Below are positions 55,824-64,000 of a stretch of DNA of 64,000 nt, piece after piece. The notes below the pieces were generated by a model, which worked only from the letters and a program-made list of their open reading frames with translations, had not been told where the DNA came from and made no database searches. The stretch spans positions 2,108,001 through 2,172,000 of the forward strand of contig JAJGBQ010000002.1 of the NCBI GenBank assembly GCA_022457065.1, in the 5' to 3' direction. Position numbers and translations under genes: made by a program. The stretch's first letter is position 1; each line of letters opens with the position of its first letter. The stretch comes from Curvularia sp. ZM96. Its lineage: Eukaryota > Ascomycota > Dothideomycetes > Pleosporales > Pleosporaceae.

Positions 55824-57991
55824 TTAAGCATTGTAGGTCTGGCAGAAATGTTAGCTTCCGCACTGTAATCCATGCATGTCTGGAAAGTACTCACCGAGGC
55901 AGAGACGTTTCCACCCCTTCCGGTCCAGTTGACGTGGATGTCCTTGCCCTCCTGGTATGTGGCGTTGGCGAACTCAGGCTTGATCCTGAAGGTGTGGGCA
56001 CCAAAGTAGTCACGCTGCGCCTGGAGGAGGTTGGCAGGAAGGTCCTTGGTGCGGTATCCGTCGTAGAAGCTGAGCGCAGTGCTGAAAGCGGGAGTGGGGA
56101 TACCCCAGAGAGCGCCCTTGGAGACGACGCTGTGGCGCTGTTAGCATGATGTTTACTGTTTTGATAAGCAAAATCACTTACTCTCTCCATCCAGCTTGGG
56201 CCTTGTGGATAGCCTTGCTGAAGAAGTCGTCAAAGAGCAGGTTCTCGAGCTCGGGGTTTTGACGGTAGCTGAAAAGAGTCAATTTACCATACCAGAAATT
56301 TTCAATCTCGCCAATACTTACGCCTTGGTGATCTCCTTGAGGAAAACGGATCGAATGATGCAGCCACCGCGCCACATGAGGGCGATTTCTGGCTTGTTCA
56401 GCTTCCACTTGTACTCCTTGGCGGCCTATGTAAAGTCAGCGCTGTTCCTTTTGTCGTTCTCAATCAACTCACGTTCTGGATCAGCATGAAACCCTGGGCG
56501 TAGGAGATGATCTTGGAGGCGTAAAGAGCCTGCTCGAGGTTGTCGATGAAAGCCTTGCGGTCACCGGTGAAGCTGGGGGTAGGGCCGTCGAGAAGGCCAG
56601 CAGCACGGCCACGCTCCTGCTTGAGCGAAGACAGGCAGCGGGCAAAGACAGCCTCTCCGATCAGGGTAACGGGCATACCGAGGTCGAGCGCGTTGATGGC
56701 GGTCCACTTGCCGGTACCCTTCTGACCAGCAGAGTCCATGATCTTCTCAACAATGGCGGTGCCATCGTCGTCGTTCTTGTACATGATGTCACGAGTGATC
56801 TCGATCAGGAACGAGTCGAGAACGCCCTTGTTCCACTCAGCGAAAACATCGCCCATCTCCTTGTTTGTCATGCCGAGACCGCGCTTCATGATGTCGTAGG
56901 CCTGGATGCTCGTCAGCTGATGTTTTTGTGATTTCTTGTTCTCTCCGCCTTACCTCGCAAATCAGCTGCATGTCACCGTACTCGATACCGTTGTGAACCA
57001 TTTTTACGTAGTGACCAGCACCCTCGTCACCGACCCATTGGCAGCAGGCCTCGCCGTCGGACTTTGCGGAGATGGATTGGAGGACATCCTGTGTCGCTGT
57101 CAGCTGTGCCCTGTGTGTGTGTGGCTGCAGAATTCTACCTTGATGTAGGGCCAGGCCTCCTCGTTACCACCGGGCATGATGCTGGGGCCGTAGCGGGCAC
57201 CCTCCTCTCCTCCGGAGACACCGGATCCGACGAAGCGGATGCCCTTGGTCTTGAGGTAGTTGGTGCGGCGGTTGGTGTCGGGGTAGTGGGAGTTACCACC
57301 GTCGATGATGATGTCGCCCTCCTCGGCACCGGCCTGGAGGAGGAGCTCGATGAAGTCGTCAACGGGCTTGCCGGCCATGACGAGCATCATCATGCGGCGG
57401 GGCTTCTTGAGCTTGGCGACAAACTCCTCGATGGAGTGAGCACCGACAATGGACTTGCCCTTGGCCTCTGTTTTTGTTTCCGTCAGCTTTGTTGACAAGC
57501 AATTGAATTGTAGAACAAGACGTACCATCGTTCAGGAAGCGGTCGACCTTGGCAACACTGGCTGGTTGTTAGTGTATTCATATGGGCTGAGACAGCTCGA
57601 TGCTTACGTTCGGTTGAAAGCAACGACCTGATGGTGAAGTTAGTTTTGTGAATTCGAGGCAGTGTCAAGGAGCGTGTCATACCGTGAAACCGTGGTCGGC
57701 ACTAGATATCGTTAGCAATGCATTGATAGAACAGAAGGCGCGATGATGACTTACGCGTTGAGGATCAAATTCTGACCCATGACCTACGTCACATGTTAGC
57801 ATGTCTGGAGGAGTCCGGGTTGCGAGACATGGCGATGCACGGCTGCCGGGAGTGAATGTCTTTGGAGCAGTATGCTCTTCGCTCTACCCAAAGACAAGGC
57901 AGGGACCGGGGCATTGGCCATGCATGCGCCATGGGTGGAGGGTACTCACGGCCAGGCCGATCAGGCCGAAGTCTCCGACAGCCTCAGTCAT
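55824..57991 (-). CDS. GND1: 6-phosphogluconate dehydrogenase, decarboxylating (GND1)
   Basis: Twelve exons: 57991-57950, 57783-57755, 57701-57683, 57627-57608, 57557-57526, 57467-57139, 57088-56954, 56901-56473, 56425-56322, 56268-56182, 56129-55895 and 55838-55824, giving 491 residues (yeast Gnd1 has 489). The cytosolic enzyme makes ribulose 5-phosphate, CO2 and NADPH in the pentose phosphate pathway. The NADP-binding Rossmann start reads DFGLIGLAVMGQNLILNAADHGFTVVAFNRT and is built from five small exons. Active-site text includes IIDGGNSHYPDT, GSGVSGGEEGARYGPSIMPGG, VKMVHNGIEYGDMQLICEAYDIMK (catalytic Lys and Glu) and GTGKWTAINALDLG. The last exon, only 15 nt, gives TYNA and the stop. Every junction rejoins conserved text in phase. 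With 11 introns it is far more split than its neighbours. Confidence 0.97.
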
Positions 57992-59132
57992 GGTGGGAGT
58001 TGTGTTGTAGAGACGGGTGTGGTGGGTGGTTGAGTGAGGGTATGGCGGGGTAGGGTTGCAGCGACCAGGCGTACAACACAAGAGGCAATTGAGGCTTTTA
58101 AGCAGGTGATGGGCAAAAGGAAGGAAGAAGAAGCGTGGTGGGGGTCTCTGAGATAATGTAGTCGCCGGAAAGACTTTGGAAACAAGCGGGGCAGGCTACC
58201 TATTGCATCAATGGCTGCACGTCCCACCAGATCCCAGCATCGCAGGAAGTGGTGGGAGGACAGCTTCGGCCGCGGCGGTAAGGTAAGGCTAAATGGCGTG
58301 CACTGTAAGCGGCTCTTGCCCGTTGCGTATAGGGTCTTGTCCTGATGGCTGAACAAACGCTGCTCATGCTTAGCAAGCAACCCGCCTATACTCCGGCAAT
58401 GCCAATGGCAGCCGCCAGGCGCTCCCTCCTGCCCGTCGTCGCCGTCCGGCCAGCCCCTCCAACTCAGCCTTAACACAGCATTACGGAACGAGGGGCAGCG
58501 GGCAGGGGGGTCCGGACACGCTAGAGTCTGAGCATGGGCGTCGCAATGGGCGCGTCTCAGGGCTTTGCTCGCTGAGCGGTTGCTAGGCCTAGGCGAGGCC
58601 GGTGAGGCAGGCGGCTGCAGACTGGCCGCGTCCAACGACGTTGTGGTTTGCGAAGAACCAGCACCGCCAGCTCGGGGGGATTGAGGGTGGTGAGGACGAG
58701 CAGCCGCACGTGACGTGGCGCCGGAGGTTTCGGGGCCGCGCGACAATTCTCCCAGCTTCTTGCCGACGCTGTTTCAAGCCGGGCAAGCAAGAGACGACGG
58801 AGCAAAGCTGCGCAACAAATAACCACAACAAACGTCACGCCGCGCCGCCAATCGGCCACCACGCGCCATCCCACGTAATAATTTGCACCGGCCCGCTCAT
58901 CCCACCCTGTTCCTTTCAAACGCCGATCTCCGATCCTCACCCAGCCGCAGCCTCGCCGCCTAGATTGCCACGTGACGGCCTCGCTGCCAGACGCTTCGGC
59001 ATCCTGTCGTCTTCTCGCCGCCCTGCCCTGCAAGTGCTGCCACTTTTTCCATCAACTGCCCGTCCTACGCGCTGCGTGCGGCATTAATTCCTCCTCGACC
59101 CTGCTACATACACGCCCTTCTCACTCGACGTC
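57992..59132. promoter_or_regulatory. Divergent promoter region GND1 / RBM42-like
   Basis: A GC-rich 1.1-kb gap lies between two divergent start codons. Long overlapping frames on both strands (for example 57988-58746 and 58557-59087) are rich in Arg, Pro and Ser, as expected from random GC-rich DNA, and I reject them as genes. It must contain both promoters. Confidence 0.45.
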
Positions 59133-60086
59133 ATGCAGCCACACCACTCGCTCCCAGCGCGTCCGCCGCCCTCCACCTACTCGGCGCCGCCCTCCAAGCC
59201 AAAGACTAACCCAGCCGCCTCCGCTGCCTTCACTCCTCGCGCCGTCGCAGCTCAGGCTTCCGCTGCTCCGTCAAACTTCTCGCAAGCTACAGTGAGCGCT
59301 CCATATCAAGCACCCGCTTATCCGACCAGCAATGCTTACAACAACTACTCGTACCCAGCCTATGCAGCGGCTGCACCTGCCACTTCCTACTCCGCTGCTC
59401 CTTACATGAACGGTGGCTACGGCAGCACCTATGACCCCGAAGAAGAGGCCCAATATGCCGAGTGGAGCAGCGCCTACAACCCAGATGCTGCTGCAAGGAA
59501 GGGCGCCAATACAGGCGTGACCGCCCGCCCAGAAGCTGCGGCCGCCCAGGAATCGCAGACTGGCGTTGGTGCAGACGGAAAGCGCAAGACTGTGGTCCGC
59601 GAGGGTGGTGGAAAGCATTGGGAGGACGAGACACTACTCGAGTGGAACCCTCTGCACCCACGTCTCTTCATTGGAAATCTTGCTGGCGAAGTTACTGATG
59701 ACTCCCTCTACAAGGCCTTCTCAAAGTACCCGTCACTGTCCAAGGCCCGCGTTGTCCGAGACAAAAAGTCCACCAAGAGCAAGAGCTATGGCTTCGTCAG
59801 CTTTGCCGACACCGACGACTATTTCCGAGCCGCCAAGGAAATGCAGGGCAAGTACATTGGCAGTCACCCAGTCCTCGTCAAGCGAGCCACCTCCGAGATC
59901 AAGCCCATCGCCAAACGCGACGACAAACACAAGCAGCAGGCCAAGAACAAGAACAACAAAAACAAGGACGCCAAGGACAAGGCAGGCGCAACCAGCACTC
60001 CAACTGTCATTTCATCTCCCGCCATGTTCATCCCGCGTGGTGTTCAGAAGAAGAGCAAGACAAGCGGCCCCAGGGTCCTGGGCTGA
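59133..60086 (+). CDS. RBM42-like RRM protein
   Basis: Single exon, 317 residues. RBM42 proteins bind RNA through one C-terminal RRM; in mammals it associates with hnRNP K and splicing complexes. The fungal role is unknown to me. The first ~150 residues are low complexity (Ala, Pro, Tyr, Ser; for example NNYSYPAYAAAAPATSYSAAP). The RRM covers about residues 175-255: the RNP2 strand reads RLFIGNL, then EVTDDSLYKAFSKYPSLSKARVVRDKKSTKSKSYGFVSF (RNP1 YGFVSF), and DDYFRAAKEMQGKYIGSHPVLVKRA, closely following the RBM42 pattern. A Lys/Asn-rich linker and the end GPRVLG follow. The start is the first ATG of the frame. Confidence 0.88.
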   Translation: MQPHHSLPARPPPSTYSAPPSKPKTNPAASAAFTPRAVAAQASAAPSNFSQATVSAPYQAPAYPTSNAYNNYSYPAYAAAAPATSYSAAPYMNGGYGSTYDPEEEAQYAEWSSAYNPDAAARKGANTGVTARPEAAAAQESQTGVGADGKRKTVVREGGGKHWEDETLLEWNPLHPRLFIGNLAGEVTDDSLYKAFSKYPSLSKARVVRDKKSTKSKSYGFVSFADTDDYFRAAKEMQGKYIGSHPVLVKRATSEIKPIAKRDDKHKQQAKNKNNKNKDAKDKAGATSTPTVISSPAMFIPRGVQKKSKTSGPRVLG

Positions 60087-61313
60087 AGCATCATGGTACT
60101 TTCCCACAGCATGTTTCCAAGACGGAGACTACCGCCAAGGCCTATCCCGCCCAGCAGTCCGTCTCCAGCATTGGCCAACAAGCCCCAAATGGTTGGCCTG
60201 CTCCCTCTTGCCCTCCTTCAGTCAAGCAATTCCACCTTGACAAACTCCTTCATTTTACTTCTGGTCTGCATATCAAAGTGGGCGCTCAGCTGCATACAAG
60301 ATGATATGGTGATGAGAAGCGTCATGTGGCCACGCACGACACGTTTGCGGACAAACATGTATTTGCAGAGTAGGTGAGCTAGCGCTGCACGAACATGTGA
60401 TTCATAACACGGTCCGTCGATGCGCCAAGACCGAGAAGCAGTTGCGAAAATGAAGCAAACCACCATAACAGCTAAGATTCTGCCCTCATAGCCTAGTGAT
60501 ACCCTCATCCTTCAATATCATCTTACTTTCCATCAACTTTTTTTCCTCACTTCTTAAATCTGTCTGTGTCAACGCTTAAACAGTCTCACATGTCAAAGCA
60601 TAAGATCGATTTCAGACTAATCCTTATCTATCCAAGCCGCATACCAAAAAGTCCCAACCGTTCTCCCTAGCGATCCCGGTCCGACATGCACAGCGAACCT
60701 CTAGCTTTTTGGTTTTGATCTCTGACAAGTGCAATGGCGCCTGCCGTGCGATAACTGCCGTAAGCCGAGGTGAGACCATGGGACACCCCGGTTTGTTGTC
60801 GAAGTATGCTTTGGCACGCCGTCACTTGATAACATCAAGAACCGTTTCCGCTAATATCTATTGTTGAGAAGGCAGGTGTTTGTCGACAGTATCTCCTGGG
60901 ACATACGCAAACACGCGCAAAGCGAAAACTTCGAAACTCGATACCCACTATAGTGCTTTGACACAATGTCGCCTTCACAACACCAAAATCCGAGGATCGC
61001 TGTTTGCACAGTAAACAAGGCTTTCGCACGGCGCAGTAGAAGCCTTTCACTCTATTCAGGAAGTGAAATATTCACAGCACAATCGCAAGGCACTGTTATT
61101 GATCCACCGACATTGTTACCACTCCCCCCAATGGATATAAATCTCCACCACTCCTACAGGTATAGACTCCCAACCAACACTTCCACAACCTTTCAACCGC
61201 ACCGAATACCTTCAGTAGACAAAAGTCCTTACTCTCGCAACTTTTCAAGCTCCGCTATACGCCCAACTCCTTACCCCACTAAACTCCACTCTTCGACTAC
61301 TCCAAACACAGAT
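60087..61313. other. intergenic; possible N-terminal extension of next gene
   Basis: The first part is probably the 3' end of the RBM42-like gene. From 60966 the frame of the following gene is already open, with ATGs at 60966 and 61131; the segment encoded from 61131 resembles a mitochondrial presequence (see findings). Confidence 0.4.
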
Positions 61314-62258
61314 ATGGCCTCTAAGAACTCCCAGGTCTTTGGACTTACATTGGACAAGCATGGTCTGACTTCTCAAGACCTCAAGAAGATCCATGATCTA
61401 CTCGTCGATATCGCCATGGATGCGGGCAAGATCATGCTCGAAGCCGAGCACGCAGTTCTGGCAGCTGCTGAGTGTAAGAACAACACCTCAGATCTCGTGA
61501 CCGTCTTCGACAAGCGGGTTGAGGATATGGTGGAGACTCGTCTGCGTGGCGCTTATCCAGCCTTCGACTTTCTCGGCGAGGAGACATTCAAGCATGGCAC
61601 CAAACTTGCTGATAAGCCTACGTTCGTGTGCGACCCTATCGATGGCACGCTCAACTTCTCCAAGGGCGTTCCCAACTGCGCTGTCTCGCTGGCCTTAACC
61701 CTCGACAAGAAGCCCGTCGTCGGCGTCGTCTACAACCCTTTCCGAGGTGACTTGTACCATGCAATCAAGGAGCAGGGTGCCTTTCTGACCAAGACCGCCA
61801 CCGGCTTCAAGGTCAAGTTGCCAGTGCAGCCCGTCTCTCCACCTATGTCCTCCCTCAACTCTTGCCTCGTCGCCTTGGAGTGGGGGAATCAACGCCTAGG
61901 ACCCAACTGGGCTCTTCGAACCTCTGTGCACAACCAACTGCTCACCTCCAAGGCGGAAGGTGGTGCCATGTGCAAGTCCATCCGTTCCAACGGCTCTGCA
62001 GCCTTGGACTTCTGCTACGTCGCCCAGGGCATCATTGATGTCTTCTGGGAGGGTGGCGTCTGGGTCTGGGACGTCTGCGCCGGTTGGATCATCCTTGAGG
62101 AGGCCGGTGGCATTGTGGCTAGCGCGAACCCTGGGGACTGGGACCCTACTCTGGAGGGTCGTTTATACTTTGCCGTTCGCCGCGCCCAGCCAGAGGAGCA
62201 GAAGGCTGTGGTTGAAGAACTCTGGGGCATTATGGGTGATCGCAAGTTCGTTTACTAG
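61314..62258 (+). CDS. Inositol monophosphatase-family protein
   Basis: Single exon; 314 residues from the ATG at 61314, the start that suits the family, while the same frame extends upstream to 60966. The Mg-dependent phosphatase fold hydrolyses inositol phosphates or related sugar phosphates. Metal ligands are visible: LGEET (Glu), DPIDGTLNF (the two Asp of the signature) and WVWDVCAGWIILEEAGG (the third Asp region). The substrate could be myo-inositol 1-phosphate, or it may be a QutG-like member of unknown target. The N-terminal helix text is LTSQDLKKIHDLLVDIAMDAGKIML. Length is normal for the family (about 280-330). It ends at the stop at 62256-62258 after KFVY. Confidence 0.9.
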   Translation: MASKNSQVFGLTLDKHGLTSQDLKKIHDLLVDIAMDAGKIMLEAEHAVLAAAECKNNTSDLVTVFDKRVEDMVETRLRGAYPAFDFLGEETFKHGTKLADKPTFVCDPIDGTLNFSKGVPNCAVSLALTLDKKPVVGVVYNPFRGDLYHAIKEQGAFLTKTATGFKVKLPVQPVSPPMSSLNSCLVALEWGNQRLGPNWALRTSVHNQLLTSKAEGGAMCKSIRSNGSAALDFCYVAQGIIDVFWEGGVWVWDVCAGWIILEEAGGIVASANPGDWDPTLEGRLYFAVRRAQPEEQKAVVEELWGIMGDRKFVY

Positions 62259-62868
62259 AGCGGGAAAGACTGATATTCTGGGCGACTTTTATTTTGTTTT
62301 TCTTACTATGACAGGAAAGATTTCATGCCAGGTTATCGGATAGATGGCTTCAAAGGCGTTTTCGATTTATATAGAGTTGAATTCATTCAGTATTATATAT
62401 AAGGCTCTGATGTGCAACCCGTTCATCTCGTGCTTAAATACATCTCATTTGTGAAATTCTGTAATGCAAGATTGCTCAGATGCTAGCGTCCGCGAACGCC
62501 ACCCTTTGGCTGTTTCCAGCTTTGTGACAAAGACCTGTTTCACAAGCACCGATGTATAGCTCCTTCTGAAAGACTCTATGCCCTCAGTACAGCTTCCAAG
62601 ATGGCTGGGTGCTGCCTGACGCATTGGCCTACACGTTTGGGCAAGCACTGTGAGCTACTTCTTCGCGCCAATCTATCATGCTTGCTCTAGCAAACTCCAA
62701 TAATCAAAACCTCCCCTACAACACACTTCGACATTAGCAATTAGTACGCAGCATTTCGCCTCTCCTATACTACACGACTACTGAACACCGCATTACAAAC
62801 TAGCACGAAACCTCTCCTTGTGACAGTACAAACCTCCCTGTCTATGCATCACTACAAACTGTGTTTAC
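62259..62868. other. intergenic
   Basis: About 610 bp after the phosphatase stop. No gene or repeat is supported; short frames only. Confidence 0.45.
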
Positions 62869-63225
62869 ATGGTATTTGATTCATTGTTTAGCAACCGCCA
62901 CTCCAACTCTCGACGCAATAGAACCAAGGCACGCGTCAGATCGTTTCTTCGTCGCCCACAACTATCCATCAATTTCAGAGTCTCTGCCAATCGTAGGACA
63001 GTATTTCACGTACGCAATAAACTTGGAACACATAGACGCTCGAGTAGGCCACTCTCAGCTCCAGAGCGACAGGAAGTTGCCCGCCAGCGGCTTCGAAAAT
63101 TCGAAGAGGCACGCCTCAAAGAACAAAACAAGGCCTGGCCTGCATCTCGGACCCGCAAGCCAGCTATACCAAAGCGAGAGAGACTTCCCCGTAGGCTGAA
63201 CAGCTTCCAAAGCGGAAGATTCTGA
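62869..63225 (+). other. possible small basic protein frame
   Basis: A frame of 118 codons begins MVFDSLFSNRH and is strongly basic, rich in Arg, with a helical middle (APERQEVARQRLRKFEEARLKEQNKAWPASRTRK). I recognise no family. Just past its stop another frame continues with protein-like text (KILSSVEEDRESEQFDDHCYYWGRDLFV) one frame away, so this may be part of a decayed or unspliced gene. Confidence 0.25.
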
Positions 63226-63258
63226 GCTCTGTGGAAGAGGACCGGGAAAGCGAGCAGT

Positions 63259-63782
63259 TTGATGACCACTGCTACTACTGGGGCCGTGACTTGTTTGTTC
63301 CTTCCCGCACCAGCACAAGGCGCACGCCCAGGCACTAAGTCGAAACTGAAGAACCCACTCGAACCAGGCGAGAGAAGAAAAGCTATTGAGGAGCGAAAGA
63401 AACGGAAAGAAGAGCACGCCAGAGTCAAGGCCAAAGTGAGAGCTGCCCGGAAGCTCGAGTAGGACAGATTCCGTATGAGGCTGAAGGAGCTCAAGAGAAA
63501 ACTCCTGCTTTGCTAGCCATCGTTTCTTGATCAGCTGAATTCATGGCGATTGCTCGCAGTATCCGCAGTGTTCGGTTTTCCATCAACACAGAGGCCAAAC
63601 CAGCAGCAGACTTCACTCGGTGGCCGGGGGTTTACATCCATCCTGGAGAGTTCAAGCACCCATCAGAAAGATTCAGAGAGACTGAAGCGTGGCAAAGAAT
63701 CCATAGCCGCCTGAAGAAGTGGGCAACACATGTTCAGAAGCGAATCACCGAACGACTCGATTCGAATGCGAAACGCCAATAG
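63259..63782 (+). other. possible degenerate locus, two short frames
   Basis: Two plus-strand frames lie here: 63259-63462 (ends KRKEEHARVKAKVRAARKLE; after its TAG the same frame continues DRFRMRLKELKRKLL) and 63543-63782 (RFSINTEAKPAADFTRWPGVYIHPGEFKHPSERFRETEAWQRIHSRLKKW). The last looks more protein-like than random DNA. Neither has a known domain. They could be fragments of one interrupted gene with the frame at 62869, or exons of a gene extending past the window. Confidence 0.25.
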
Positions 63783-64000
63783 GTCCAACACTCCTCGCCC
63801 GACAAAGATTCCTGCCATCGACACATCACTTGTTACGGATTCATCAACACCTCAAGCGCCGACAATACAACACGTCCTCTCAAATCTTTGGTCGATATCG
63901 CAAGTCTGCTAGTGTTGAGATTGGATGGCTGACGTCGTCTTTCGGAAGTGAGCACGGACCGCCCGCATCTGTGCAAGCCACGGAATTGCATCTTGTCAGA

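Noticed and set aside
57988..59087. Long frames in the GND1/RBM42 promoter region (up to 252 codons)
   Set aside because: They overlap each other on both strands and have Arg/Pro/Ser-rich text typical of GC-rich noncoding DNA.
1..64000. tRNA, rRNA or CRISPR arrays
   Set aside because: I looked for A/B-box-like words, rRNA-like stretches and regular spaced repeats and found none convincing; a dedicated tRNA scan would be more sensitive.

Overview
The window is nuclear DNA of a filamentous ascomycete. Genes sit on both strands, are moderately dense and carry short GT-AG introns, mostly 47-70 nt. The content is fungal: a bifunctional HIS7, an FlbE-like developmental regulator, a HET-domain protein, a Gpr1/Fun34/YaaH carrier, TRI12-type and sugar-type MFS carriers, and an ascomycete laccase ending in a DSGL-type tail. 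Gene style suggests Pezizomycotina, and Dothideomycetes (Pleosporales) would fit, but I infer that from overall flavour and not from a marker. Coordinates of multi-exon genes are my own splice models, in which reading phase closes exactly and known family residues are restored at each junction.

Layout. 0.35-9.4 kb: splicing factor PRP1/PRP6 (-), FlbE-like protein (-), a CIR_N-domain RS-rich protein with an 8-nt first coding exon (+), and an MFS sugar/polyol-type transporter (-). 9.4-26 kb is a looser, accessory-looking stretch: a secreted cupin_5/DUF985 protein, a laccase split by a 2.1-kb pogo/Fot1-type DNA transposon, a YaaH-family carrier, a TRI12-like MFS gene with an apparent one-base frameshift, and a HET-domain gene, separated by long stretches with no gene I can support. 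26-45 kb is a housekeeping block: IMP3 and HIS7 (divergent), a COQ1-type polyprenyl synthase and VMA12-like gene (divergent), VAC14 and a DENND6-like gene (divergent), dihydroorotase, a C5 DNA methyltransferase with BAH-like region, and a DUF3431 membrane protein. 47-62 kb: ER glycoprotein glucosyltransferase (UGGT), an LSM12-like protein, 12-exon 6-phosphogluconate dehydrogenase, an RBM42-like RRM protein and an inositol-monophosphatase-family protein. The right end holds only weak, possibly degenerate reading frames.

The strongest discovery is the laccase locus. The element has a 48-bp terminal inverted repeat (47/48 identical), a TA target duplication and a DD35D transposase interrupted by four stop codons. 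It sits exactly inside the last laccase exon, between the third histidine of the HCH copper motif and the conserved C-terminal tail. Removing the element plus one TA gives an uninterrupted laccase, so the insertion is a clean, apparently recent loss-of-function allele. Also worth attention are unusual motif variants in the DNA methyltransferase (PCV and EHV for the usual PCQ and ENV), the frameshifted MFS gene, and a Gpr1/Fun34/YaaH protein lacking the canonical NPAPLGL motif. I found no rRNA, tRNA or CRISPR array, and no convincing multi-gene biosynthetic cluster.
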